Below the pieces are notes generated by a model. It ran no database searches, had not been told where the DNA came from, and saw nothing but the letters and a program-made list of their open reading frames with translations. A DNA stretch of 64,000 nucleotides from Gymnothorax reevesii (Eukaryota > Chordata > Actinopteri > Anguilliformes > Muraenidae): the NCBI GenBank assembly GCA_029721435.1, contig CM056576.1, forward strand, positions 121,075,166 through 121,139,165, in the 5' to 3' direction. The position numbers and the translations under genes are program-made. Positions 21,900 through 33,313 of the stretch are shown piece after piece. Numbering within the stretch: the stretch's first letter is position 1; each line of letters opens with the position of its first letter.

Positions 21900-23340
21900 G
21901 GGGCTACAATAATTATTAATCTAGAAGGAAACATAGATAGAATGCAAATGTGACATTACGTAAAGTAGCTGGGCAAACACTGATCATGTCTTCCAATCAT
22001 CCATCGGCTTTTTATCTAGCTAGCTACCGTTATTTTATGTATTTGGCTGCCAGTATAAGTTGATAAATGTTGATTCCACTAAACCAATTAAACTATTGCA
22101 ATATCAAAGTTGATTCAGTTTTCTCTGTTGCTATTTGCTAGTGATCATGATTAAAATGACTCACATAAAATTAGCCAGCTAGATCACTTAAAACCCTTCT
22201 TTCTGAAAAAATTCCTTATCCAGAAGTAGTCCGATCTGTACCTAATATTGCACACCAGTCAGAGTTGATAAGAATGCTATTGTTTGCTGAGTATTGTTAT
22301 AGCATTCATTACGATGATGCTTGAAAAACCCACTTCTACGAGTAATTTAGGTAATACTATGAAATTATAATTTACTGATATTTTCAATATATGGCAAGCT
22401 AAGAATGTTTAAATGCGTAATGTTTTAAGCAATGTTTTAATGCTGGCGTGGCTGTGTAGCCAACAAGCTTATGTTAATGTTTGTTTCCTTTTGAGCAATA
22501 TGACTGGATGTCTGAAACCAGATTTCAGCTTAAACTGATCTAAGCACAAATAAAGCTTCACCTGGGTAACATGAATGGCTCCACACATCCCTTACAGGCC
22601 TATCTGGACTTAGCTAATATTATCACTGTCCTAACATTTAACTGGACCTCAATCCAATAGTTTTTCGGGTTGTAGTCCGGGGAAAAGTAAAAAATCAATG
22701 TGTGCTGATTTTGGCACACCACACAGAAATATGTTATCCAGCACATAGCCAAATATGAATGATTAAGTCTCTCCTCAAGTACATTAAATAATGAGACAAA
22801 ATTGCGAAAAAGTAAGCTTTATTCTCGAGTGAAATGCTGTAGCCGTGTCTGCTAAAGACGCGGAAACCACTCCCAATCGCAAGGAGCAGTCTGCCTCTGC
22901 AACGTCTCAGGTATGCCATGGCCAGAAAAATGGTGCTTCATCTCACAATTTAAAGCAGGGATTCAAAGGAAATACTGAAATATGGCAATTTCAATATCAA
23001 TGGAAAGCTTAGAACGCAAAGAATGCAATGTAATGTCATTCAGTCACATTATCGATACGAGAAAATGGAAACACGCACGAAACGACAGTACTTAATCGAG
23101 CGTGACTACACTTCCATGATGCTAGGGAAGAGGCCCGCTTTGGGTGACGTCACATACGGGTTTTGCAAGCTCTGCTCTGTTACATGTCAATAGAACTACT
23201 CTCTCTCTCTCTGTCTCTCTCTCCAAGCTTTGGATTTCGTTACAGGTTAAAATTGAGCCGTACTTTACTTGAGATGGATAAATTATAATGGAGAAACATT
23301 TATTTGTCCTTTTATTTAAACTCATATTTTTCTGTATCTG
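21900..23340. other. Intergenic, (CT)n microsatellite near the end
   Basis: No gene or transposon recognised. A short ctctctctctctgtctctct run lies at about 23199-23224. Confidence 0.5.
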
Positions 23341-23351
23341 TAGGCCTAGTA

Positions 23352-24956
23352 CAACCAAAACCAGTGAAGTTGGCACGTTGTGTAAATTGTAAATAAAAAC
23401 AGAATAAAATGATTTGCAAATCCTTTTCAACCTACCTGTATATTCAATTGAATACACAGCAAAGACAAGTTACTTAATGTTCAAGCAGGTAAACTTTGTA
23501 ATTTTTTGCAAATATGAGCTCATTTGGAATTTGATGCCTGCAACATGTTTCAAAAAAGCTGGCACAAGTGGCAAAAAAGACAGAGTTGAGGAATGCTCAT
23601 CAAACACTTATTTGGAACATCCCACAGGTGAACGGGTTAATTGGGAACAGGAGGGTGCCATGATTGGGTATAAAAGAAGCTTCCCTAAAATGCTCAGTCA
23701 TTCACATACAAGGATAGGGCGAGGGTCACCACTTAGTGAACAAATGGGTGAGCTGATTGTCAAACAGTTTAAAAACAACATTCCTTAACGAGCTATTGCA
23801 AGAAATTTAGGGATTTCATCATCTACGGTCCGTAATATCGTCAAAAGGTTTGGAGAATCTGGAGAAATCACTGCACGTAAGTGACAAGGCCAAAAACAAA
23901 CATTGAATGCCTGTGACCTTCGATCCCTCAGGCAGTACTGCATCAAGAACCGACATCAGAGTGTAAAGGACATCACCACATGGGCTCAGGAACACTTCAG
24001 AAAACCACTGTCAGTAACTACAGTTTGTGGCTACATCTGCAATTGCAAGTTAAAACTCTACGATGCAAAGCGAAAGCCATTTATCAACAGCACCCAGAAA
24101 CGCCACCGGCTTCGCTGGGCCCAAGCTCATCTAAGATGGACTGATGCAAAGTGGAAAAGTGTTCTGTGGTCTGACGAGTCCACATTTCAAATTGTTTTTG
24201 TAAACTGTGGACGTCGTGTCCTCCGGACCAAAGAGGAAAAGAACCATCCGGACTGTTATAGGCGCAAAGTTCAAAAGCCAGCATCTGTGATGGTATGGAG
24301 GTGTATTAGTGCCCAAGGCATGGGCAACTTACACATATGTGAAGGCACCATTAATGCTGAAAGGTACATACAGGTTTTGGAGCAACATATGTTGCCATCC
24401 AAGCAACGTCTTTTTCATGGACGCCCCTGCTTATTTCAGCAAGACAATGCCAAGCCACATTCTGCACATGTTACAACAGCATGGCTCCGTAGTAAAAGAG
24501 TGCGGGTACTAGACTGGCCTGCCTGTAGTCCAGACCTGTCTCCCATTGAAAATGTGTGGCACATTATGAAGCGTAAAATATGACAACGGAGACCCCAGAC
24601 TGTTGAACAACTTAAGCTGTACATCAAGCAAGAATGGGAAAGAGTTCCACCTGAAAAGCTTAAAAAATGGGTCTCCTCAGTTTCCAAACGTTTACTGAGT
24701 GTCGTTAAAAGGAAAGGCGATGTAACACAGTGGAAAAAGGCCCCTGTGCCAACTTTTTTGCAATGTGTTGCTGCCTTTAAATTCTAAGTTAATGATTATT
24801 TGCAAAAAAAAAAAAATTTTCTCAGTTTGAACATTAAACATCTTGTCTTTGCAGTGTATTCAATTGAATATAAGTTGAAAAGGATTTGCAAATCATTGTA
24901 TTCTGTTTTTATCTACGATTTACATAACGTGCCAACTTCACTGGTTCTGGGTTTTG
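23352..24956 (+). mobile_element. Tc1-like transposon, near complete
   Basis: Flanked by TA at 23350-23351 and 24957-24958. The terminal inverted repeats run about 150 bp: caaccaaaaccagtgaagtt at the left matches the complement of the right end, and both contain aaaatgatttgcaaatcc-like and tattcaattgaatacac-like words. The interior holds one transposase gene in the plus direction with three premature stops. The C-terminal relative at 19805-20145 is a decayed member of a similar family. Confidence 0.92.
23741..24787 (+). pseudogene. DD34E Tc1-like transposase with three in-frame stops
   Basis: One continuous frame without frameshifts: MGELIVKQFKNNIP, then a helix-turn-helix ending SSSTVRNIVKRFGESGEI, then the triad Asp in WSDESTF, Asp in CLFQQDNAKPH, Glu in SPDLSPIENVWH, with 34 residues between the last two. 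It ends VAAFKF and TAA at 24785-24787. Premature stops are TAA 23786-23788, TGA 23882-23884 and TGA 24581-24583; the last sits soon after the catalytic Glu. TGA at CpG-containing Arg or at Trp positions fits simple C-to-T or G-to-A decay. The start may be further upstream, since the open frame extends back into the terminal repeat. Confidence 0.9.
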
Positions 24957-24959
24957 TAC

Positions 24960-25815
24960 ATTGAAGATTAACATGGACATATAAACGATCTGACGAAATC
25001 ATGGAAATACGGGGAAGGCAGGATTTTCTTGAAACTGTCGCGGAGGTCTTCGGCGTCAGGTTAAAACGCAGCATTATTAGGTGTGGCCAGTTTTCATTAA
25101 TCAGCTCGTAGGCAATGTAATCAATGAAATCTTTGTGCACGAAGGTTTATCAGTTTCACATGCAACACGGTGGATTTCACACATAATATGTAAACCGATT
25201 ATGACTCCATGCTTTGGAATTGGAATTAAATAATCATGAAGATAGGCTACAGTTCGGTAGAGCAGGATGTGCTTATAGCAAACAGTTAACTTCGTAGTTC
25301 ATCGTTTTGCAAAGTGAACAAAATATCCTTTCTCTAATTGTTGCACACATTGCATTAAGAAGAAAGCAGCGCGTTTTACTGCCAATTGCTCATTTTTATT
25401 CATTGGAAAACGTGTTCATCAAGCAAAATGATTGACACCGGGTCAAGAATTATTAGCGCTCATTTTAACTTACAGTAACAGTGAGAACTGGCGACAACTG
25501 ATTGTCCTGAGGATTTTTGGAGTTTATGTAAAGTTATTCCATATTATTATTTCTACTATTATTGATATCATCATCACTGTTATTATTACAAGAATAAGAA
25601 TCAATGGGTAATTTTATGAGACACTTTTTGAGAATATAGTTATAAGGGGGTGTCGTTTTAGTCATCGCAGTCAACATTTGATTGACCGGTTGGTTTTTCT
25701 CAGCAATAATGACAAATAGCTAATGAATGGGCGACAAAGACCATCATGAAACTAGACAGTCCGGTCGGCTGTGACCACAGGGAAGCAGCCCCCAAAAGCC
25801 TGTTTCTCCCCTCTT
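24960..25815. other. Intergenic, no recognised feature
   Basis: AT-rich; nothing that I can support as gene or named repeat. Confidence 0.45.
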
Positions 25816-25819
25816 TTGT

Positions 25820-26055
25820 ACATCATTAAAATTGCAGCCTGTACTGCATCCAAAGAAATCTCTATATTTTGCCAGTAATTTGCATATTACTCGGCCAATA
25901 CTCTGGCCATGGCAACCAAAATCGATAGGTGTCATAAGTGAAAAACAGTACATGTCCATACCAAATTTGAAAGAAATATGAAAAATAACAGTCTGTGGAG
26001 CGCCCAGAGAGTGTCTACGGATGCCACCACGGCGGAGACGACACAAGTGAATCCA
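25820..26055 (+). repeat. Single unit related to the 155-bp tandem array
   Basis: Shares ccatggcaaccaaaatcgat, aggtgtcataagtg, catgtccataccaaat and the GC-rich cggcggagac ending with the array at 21405-21880. Both copies are followed by aatccatag, marking the same right boundary. Confidence 0.8.
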
Positions 26056-26124
26056 TAGTATCCATGGAATCCAAATTCCTGGTCCCGGGGCCCAGACCCC
26101 CCATAATCTGGCCCTGACTGCTGG

Positions 26125-26270
26125 TAAGTATGCGTGTCTACGTGCGTGTGTACGAGCATGTATACGTGTGCTGCCTGTGTATGTGTGTGCATGATGTGTC
26201 TGTACGCACTGCTAGTATGAGTGTGTGTGTGTGTGTGTGTGTGTTATGTTGTGTGTGTATGTGCGTGTGT
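26125..26270 (+). repeat. (GT)n microsatellite
   Basis: Interrupted GT/TG-rich text with an uninterrupted core at about 26219-26243. Polymorphic length is expected. Confidence 0.9.
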
Positions 26271-26989
26271 GTTACTGCTGCCTACATAATATGGCTATTG
26301 ATTATGATTATTGATTATGGTTATTCAACATGGCAATTGATCTACTGATGAATAAGATGAGAAATATTGAAATATATCCCACAACATTAGCTAGTTTAAT
26401 CAAATTGTTGTTTTTTGTTGTTATGGGGATCGATACCCAGAGTTTCCCGCAGCGTTTCATAGTTAGGGCGGCCGCCTTGACAACAAATTCCCCCCGCTTT
26501 GACTTCGTCCCCCCGAGGAAAAAAATAAAAACTGCTGCATCCATTCATACACAGTAAAACAAGGCCGCATCGCTAGGAGGCCGAATATGTTACTGCGCCA
26601 TCTATCACCTGTTGATACGCCAACATTAATTTTTTTTAATGTATCTGGAAGAAGCTAATTATCCAGATATACAATAACTTGTCGTTGTCGTGGGAAGGGC
26701 ATGTGGAGGTAAGATAGCCTAATTATTCATCTAAACTAAACACTGGAATAGTGTCTCCGATCAATTGCTTGCCCACATATTCTGTTTCATTAAGATAGGC
26801 TATATGCAATTCGTTTAGTTTCTTATCAAGGCTACCGATGTGTTTGCGCCTGGCTTTCTGCTATGTTTGACAATTGCGCGTGATTTTCTCAGTATAGTAC
26901 AGTACAGTAATGGATGGGAAAAAGCAGTCAAAAATATCAAGATACTTTATTCAAAGAAGCCGGCCTACTTCACCATCTGCGCGTAATTA

Positions 26990-27009
26990 TATCTCGTAAT
27001 TACGAGATA
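26990..27009. repeat. Perfect 20-bp palindrome
   Basis: tatctcgtaattacgagata equals its own complement. Similar atctcgtaattacgag words are common inside fish and amphibian MITEs, as I remember them; no flanking element could be delimited here. Confidence 0.6.
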
Positions 27010-28488
27010 ATGTGTATATTTTTCTATCCTGTGAATGCAATGCGCTTCCTTTCATAATACCGTTCTCCTCTCCCGAAATATAACCACAACCGCAAAGCAT
27101 TTGGGGAATTGAAGTCAAAACAGATAACAAATACATTTTCGGCTCTTACATAAACTTTCGTTTAACCCTTCGGGACGGTTGTGGGCATTTAACGCGCTTT
27201 TCATTTTATTTTATTTTTTTTTGGATAATTTTGGCTGTGTTCATGCATGTATCATGAATTTTGGTAAGATTGCGTGTTTTTATTCGATCTTGTTATTTTC
27301 AGCTCAGCTCTTACAGTAAGGCTAAAATACACTGTGTACAAGCAAGTGTTACACTCAGACTGTTAAGCGCAAAAAATGCACAGTTGAAACCCAGAAACCC
27401 ATTCAAACAGCAATTTTTTTATCTCACTTCCATGAAGGCATAATACATGAATTTTATTATATCTGCGAGTCAATCAGTAAAGTTACAAGACTGTTGACTT
27501 TGTCACTTTGTTATTGCACTTTAACTGCTTTGTTTATTTATAAAGAGTAAATAAACACTGACTCACAGATAGCAGCAGGAGGATACTGACCTACTTGACA
27601 ATCAGCATCCATCCTTTTAGCCTGCAACGCTGTCATATTATTCTTTCATTTACGCAAGTACGGCACACCAACAACACTGCCAAATAAAGTCAAGCTATCA
27701 ATGAATAACATTACAGGAAAAAAACATATTTTGTCTTGTTACCAGATAGTTGTGTCTGTCGGCTCAGTGTTTCTCACAAAGATAATTACACAGTTTGTGG
27801 TGGTAGCTGCTCGAGGTGTTGGGGGGCTTAACCAGTGAAACCCCCGGCTGTCAACTGAGAGTCCATCTCTGGAGGTTCCAAGGAGAGGTGGAGGGACTGC
27901 GGGGTGCGCTCGGAAGCGGAAGCATTATGTCACTTCAAACAAAGTCAAAGTTTGATTTTGCAAAAGTATGCTGCCACTTTAATTCATCTCATTTGTTCTG
28001 ATGAACAATAACTTAAGCCATGGAAATCACTCACCAGTTGAATATAAAAATAAGATTAATGGAAATCAGTTAGAACTGTAAACGTTTTACTGCATTTTAT
28101 CAAAAAAAAAAAAAAACATCTGCACCCCTGTTTAGTTGCTAGCTAGCCTGTATTTTTTTACAAGCTGAAGTACCACATCAATGCGACCACGTCTGTGCGC
28201 ATAAACAATAAAAAACAAGGAGTGGAACATCATACACAATTAAGTGCAGTTATGGTGAACAGCCGACTTAGCTAGCTAGCAACTATAATTAAAATGTATG
28301 CCAACAAGGTAACTTGCCTGTAACTCGCTGACATGAAGGCTCAATGTTTTTAGCGAAAAGTTATTTGATGTCAAAAGTCAGGCAAAATGAATGGGGGTGA
28401 ATGGAGAAGCTACCGCTAGTTGATCATCTGCTATCTACTTTGAACATTCAACTGAGCTTCAACCTCCGGGTGTATTCCTACCCCGTTG
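27010..28488. other. Intergenic, no recognised feature
   Basis: No credible coding exon or named repeat. A-run at about 28102-28116. Confidence 0.45.
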
Positions 28489-28530
28489 TTTAGAACACGC
28501 TCAAAACTTCCGGGTTTGACACGGGTTTAT
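28489..28530 (-). repeat. 42-bp repeat, inverted partner of 20239-20280
   Basis: Reverse complement matches the partner at 40 of 42 bases. It lies just before the dispersed repeat at 28553. Confidence 0.75.
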
Positions 28531-28552
28531 GCACAGAGATATTAGAAAACTA

Positions 28553-28952
28553 CAGTGGACGATGTGTGGGCTGGATCAAAGCGGAAATGGCAGAATAGCT
28601 TTGCCATCTTGTGTATGTATACATGTCCAATGAGGCATATGTGAACAGTAGGCTAAACATGAGTGTCGACAAATTAGACTTGTTTTCCGTGTTTTTTTTT
28701 TTTATCCTTTCATACTTAGAATGGACACGAATAAGGAATTGTAATCAAACAACAATATTTATTTATTTATTTTTTAAATTCGGTATATTTGATGTCTATG
28801 TAATCGGAAGACATTACAGAAAAATCGGAACTTCAGCTGCTGTCCCGTATGAGCGAGTTTTCGTTGTTTACGAGTACGGTTTATGCCAGTAATGCTGCAT
28901 TTTCCATTGAACGTCTGCCTCGATATACTTACACAAGATGGCGGCAGCGTGC
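28553..28952 (+). repeat. 400-bp dispersed repeat, copy 1
   Basis: From cagtggacgatgtgtgggct to acaagatggcggcagcgtgc, this segment matches 32181-32583 over its whole length with scattered substitutions and small indels. Shared landmarks include aataaggaattgtaatcaaa and gtatgagcgagttttcgtt. It has no coding capacity. It is either a transposon fragment or the footprint of a segmental duplication. Confidence 0.85.
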
Positions 28953-29341
28953 TGGACCTATAAGGAGAACTGGACAAATAGGGGCTGTAACACACGCTGA
29001 CATGGTCCTAGTGGTGAACCTGATATTGCAGGTCACATGATGCCATGGGGCCCAAAAGGGAATTTCTCCATAGGGAATAATTGAAAAAGACACGCTGATA
29101 AATCCGTGAATATTTTTTTTTGACTGCCACAAATTATCGATACCGGAACGGTTTATTTTTCTCTTTTAAATCATTAATCCTCGTTTCTCGGCAAAGACAA
29201 AATGTTTTATTTATATTCAGGCTATGCGAACACCAACGGGTCCTTATACTTAAGCGCGTTCTGGCCTCCTCCGAATTTAGCACTGCAGCGAATATGAGTG
29301 GGTGGAGCAATGGGCATTACTTGTTGTCTATTTGTGTTCAA

Positions 29342-29485
29342 TATTAAATATGTAGCCAAGTCGGTAAAGTGAGCTGGCGATGTTACGGAGCAAATGTATT
29401 GAGCGATAAAAGAAACGCAAGTTAATAAAAGACAGACCGGAAAATAAGTTTGCGCATAATTATCATAGAGAATCAAATTTACTAA
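29342..29485 (+). repeat. 140-bp dispersed repeat, copy 1
   Basis: The text from gtagccaagtcggtaaagtg through gacagaccggaaaataagtt to aatcaaattta recurs at 30022-30160 in the same orientation with about 15-20 percent differences, by eye. Confidence 0.75.
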
Positions 29486-30021
29486 ATGCGAGCAGATCTG
29501 GGCTGATCAGAACCGCGAAGTTCTCGAGGCTAAACCCAGGGTCTGTCATGCTTGCGATTACGCTGCCCAGATTAACAAGGCAGATGTTGATGTGATTGCT
29601 TTGAAGATGTTTCTGGGTCCGTAGCGGGTTAAATACCACTAATAAGGGTTGCTGGCTCTGTGCAGTGGGCAAGCAGGCTGCCCACTTCTGTACTTGCGTT
29701 CCTCAGTGGGTAGCTTCTGGAGTGGAATCATATAGAAAGACAAATCACCAGTGCTAACACCAGAGAGGCTATCTTGAAAGGACCAGTGGGCTAACCCAAG
29801 CAGGGGCTTATCCTGATTTTTTTCAGGGCTTACTCCCATAGATCCGCTGCGTTTTTCAATACTAGGGGCGGCACTAAGAGCCACAGCATGCGGTCTCCGA
29901 TATGCGAGAGGCTAGGTAGTGCGGCCACTTGCTCATGATAAGCCGCATGTAGCTCATCACGTGCCGCTGGGTATGGGGAGACCAGAAATGGGAATTCCTT
30001 GCCGTCCGTCTGTGATCAACA
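29486..30021. other. Spacer between two direct repeats
   Basis: No coding feature. Because the flanking 140-bp repeats are direct and about 680 bp apart, this could be the unique part of a two-copy tandem unit or of an element with long direct ends. Confidence 0.4.
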
Positions 30022-30160
30022 TTATAGACGTAGCCAAGCCAGTGATGTGAGCTGGCGTTACGGTGCAAATCTATTGAGCAACAAAGGAAACACAATTTAA
30101 TTGAAGGCAGACCGGAAAACAAGTTTGTGCGTAATTTTTGAAAATCAAATTTATTACTAG
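30022..30160 (+). repeat. 140-bp dispersed repeat, copy 2
   Basis: Direct partner of 29342-29485; shares gtgagctggcg, attgagcaacaaa-like and ggcagaccggaaaacaagtt words. Confidence 0.75.
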
Positions 30161-30464
30161 CGTGTGCACATTTACACTCGTTTCATCAAACTTTTCTTCG
30201 TTTTGCGGTCACTATGAGTAACCATAGGAGCACATTAACTAACTGGCTAACTTGCGTTTCTTTTGTTGCTCAGTATATTTTTGCCATTTTAATTGATGAA
30301 TGGCCGTAATATGTAGCACCTTGATTGCTGCACTTCATGTAGCGCGAGAAAATGTTCAGTAAGCTAAGGCCGCTGTTGTGACTAGAACCATGTACGCATC
30401 CAACACTCAACTTACTTTTTCATATTGAAATGATATGGTTAAATCCATTAATTGCGTTGTGTAT

Positions 30465-30622
30465 TTCCATTACTTTGAATAGCACCAATTCGCATAACTG
30501 TATTTTAATGCATTATCCATAATGTGTCAGCTGAGTTGCATGCACATTTCCATTACTTTAAATAGCACCAATTCACATTAATGTATTTAGATGCGTTATG
30601 CATGTGTCAGCTGAGTAGCATC
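30465..30622 (+). repeat. Two tandem copies of an 83-bp unit
   Basis: Units begin ttccattactttgaatagca (30465) and ttccattactttaaatagca (30548) and both run to gtgtcagctgagt. The second copy is slightly shorter. Confidence 0.85.
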
Positions 30623-31054
30623 TAACGTAATATCCGAATGACTGCACTTACACCACTACATAAAGTCAGTTCGAACACTGCCAAGCAAACCGTTAACTAA
30701 CCATCCTTTATTCTTACATTAGTTACAGACCTTCATACTTGATGACAAAACTTTTCATTAATTTGAAAGATGAGATCCAAAATTCTAACTTTACGGTGCA
30801 TGATCCGAACAAGCACTGAACATACATACTCATTATTTGTGGTACAGCCTTTATTAGATCTAAGTTTTTGGTAGGTGGAAACGTGAGTATATGAAATCCG
30901 AACATCTAATGTTCGTGAGCAAGGTCTGAGATCAACGGGAGTGATGCAGGTAGATTTGACGGTGTGGTTGATTTTCATCTGAACGAAGATAATAGCTACG
31001 AGTCCTAAAAAAAAATGCAACAGTTGAGCATTAGACGAAGATTAAGTAGGTGTA

Positions 31055-31270
31055 CAACCCCAATTCCAAAATAGTTAGGACGAAGTGTAAATTGCGAATA
31101 AAATCGAAATGCAATGACTTTCAGATCACATGAGCCAATGTCACTCACAATCGAACATAGATAACATTGCAAATGATTAAACAGAGACATTTTACATTTT
31201 TATCCACAAATTAGCTTCTTTCAAATTTTCTGGCTGCAACAGGTCTCAAATAAAGTTGGGACGCAGGCAA
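31055..31270 (+). mobile_element. Tc1-like 5' end fragment
   Basis: After a TA at 31053-31054 it starts caaccccaattccaaaatag, the same terminal repeat as the fragment at 19805. Only the non-coding left end remains, ending near the A-run at about 31271-31280. Confidence 0.6.
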
Positions 31271-31274
31271 AAAA

Positions 31275-32180
31275 AAAAGGCCTGAAAAGGCCAGCCTAAA
31301 TTACGCAGAACCGGCCACTATCATAAAATTGAGTACCACAACTACGATCGATGTTAACTCGCACTTAGAAATGTAATGAGTATTCAAAATTAGAACCAGG
31401 GCAGACTTTTTTGGAAAGGGAATGGGGGGGGGGGGGTATAGAAAGGCACGGTCTCTGGTTCACTGACATGCAGATATTCATGGATGAACTGTTCAGTGCA
31501 CTCCAAGAGGCTCAGATATCTGGGGAAAGACAGAAAAAAGGAGCTTTAAAACAAAAAGGTAAAAATAACGCAGTACAACGTGCGTAACATTTCACGGTAT
31601 AGACCCACATTTTACTATACTCCGCGGAATGGTCATAGGTTACCTAAGCTAAAAGAAATTAGCTTACCAGAATTGACAAAAGTTTAAAGCTCCTGACTTT
31701 AAAGCATATCGGTTTATAAGGCACGTGCAGTGCAGTGTTTTATGTGTTCGGTTTATTGTCTTGAATCCAGAAAAGATAATGGAATTCTCACGCAGACGAG
31801 CAAGAATCGCCTGACTCCAATAATGCGGTTATTCAACGTTGAACTAAAGAGAACACGAACCTGGGGCGCATTTTTCCAATAGCGTAGTTGCAGAAATTTA
31901 TTCGTTCATTCAGTCAGTGGTTCCAACTATGGAAGTTAGCATCTGTGATTTTGGGAAGTGCACCCCTGAGCAATGTCATGTTAATGTTACACAACAGCAA
32001 GTCAACTATTTTGTCGACATTTTTGAGTTGAAATCAATAGTATTACTTCCCTGTCTAAGTCGTTTTAAACATTTGATATTGCATTTGTGTTATAAAATTG
32101 TATCTCAAACCATAATTAAACCTTTACCGGTGGCTATGTTTTGTTTTCTGTTCCACTGATATGTTCATCCAAGAAAACTT
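31275..32180. other. Intergenic, no recognised feature
   Basis: Contains a run of twelve or more G at about 31424-31437. No coding feature that I can support. Confidence 0.45.
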
Positions 32181-32583
32181 GAATGGACGACCTGTGGGCT
32201 GGACCTAAAGCGGAAGCGGAAGAATAGATTCGCCATCTTGTGTATGTATAAATGTCCAATGAGTTGCATGTAAACAGTAGGCTAAACATGGGTGTCGACA
32301 ACTTAGAGACTTGTTTTCCGTGTTCTTTTTATCCTTTCATACTTAAAATTGACACGAATAAGGAATTGTAATCAAACAACAAAATTAATTTAATTTTTTT
32401 TTTAATCCGAAGTATTCAATGTTTATTTAATCGGAAGACATTACAGAGAAATCGGAACTTCAGCTGTTCTCCCGTATGAGCGAGTTTTCGTTATTTTCAA
32501 GCACAGTTTAGGCCAGTTATACTGCGTTTTCCATTGAATGTCTGCCCCGGTATACATACACAAGATGGCGGCGGCGTGCTGCC
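32181..32583 (+). repeat. 400-bp dispersed repeat, copy 2
   Basis: Direct partner of 28553-28952, about 3.6 kb away. Both copies keep gccatcttgtgtatgtat at the start and acaagatggcggc at the end. Confidence 0.85.
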
Positions 32584-32584
32584 C

Positions 32585-33300
32585 CGGAAACGACAGGATT
32601 ATCCACTCTCGTTTTCTTATCTCTGTGTGTACATCACAGTGGTGTACATCAGGGTGCAGTCTGAAGTGGTCAGACTTCCATTTCCGGTGAATAACTGTAA
32701 CAACTCAACAACCAAACCCAAACCATTTTCCTACCTGGAAATATCTATTTTCTTTCCGACGAAAGTCTGTAACATTGATGGTAAATTAATTGAACTATCG
32801 GTAGCTACATACTTTGAAACCGGGAGAGGTTGCACATCTAAACGTGGAATATATTGCAAGCCGGCCAAAAATGAACAATAATTAACCAGAATTGCTAACA
32901 AGCTAACTAAGCAGACTAAAAGTTCAGCCTTCCGAAGACCACAAAGCAAGGCAATGCACCCATCGGAAATTAGTTTTCTCTCATTTTCCATTCTGTAATG
33001 AAATATCGATACGAATTCATTTTTTTTAATCAATTGTTTGATTGTTTTAATAGGAACTACTTGTTATTCCATAATCCGTCCGCTTGACACAAACACGTTG
33101 TGAAACTGAGACATCCAGTTAAGGACAATCTCACGACGGATCATTTATATACCGACTATTTTCTAGATTCGTTTCGTAATTATGGTGTATTTAAAATATT
33201 GCTAGTGTTTGAACCAGCCCCTAAGGCTTACTCATCACTGGTAAAGGTTCACCTGCGAGGAGGGATTTTATCTCAGTGTATTAGGCCTGTCCACAGTCCA
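32585..33300. other. Intergenic, no recognised feature
   Basis: Target region of the LINE insertion that follows. The 115-codon frame at 32534-32881 begins inside the dispersed repeat and shows no motif. Confidence 0.45.
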
Positions 33301-33313
33301 CCTAATGCACACC
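33301..33313. repeat. 13-bp target-site duplication, left copy
   Basis: CCTAATGCACACC here is repeated exactly at 34496-34508, bracketing the LINE fragment. Confidence 0.85.

Noticed and set aside
26130..26348. 72-codon cysteine/valine-rich frame
   Set aside because: Translation of the (GT)n microsatellite.
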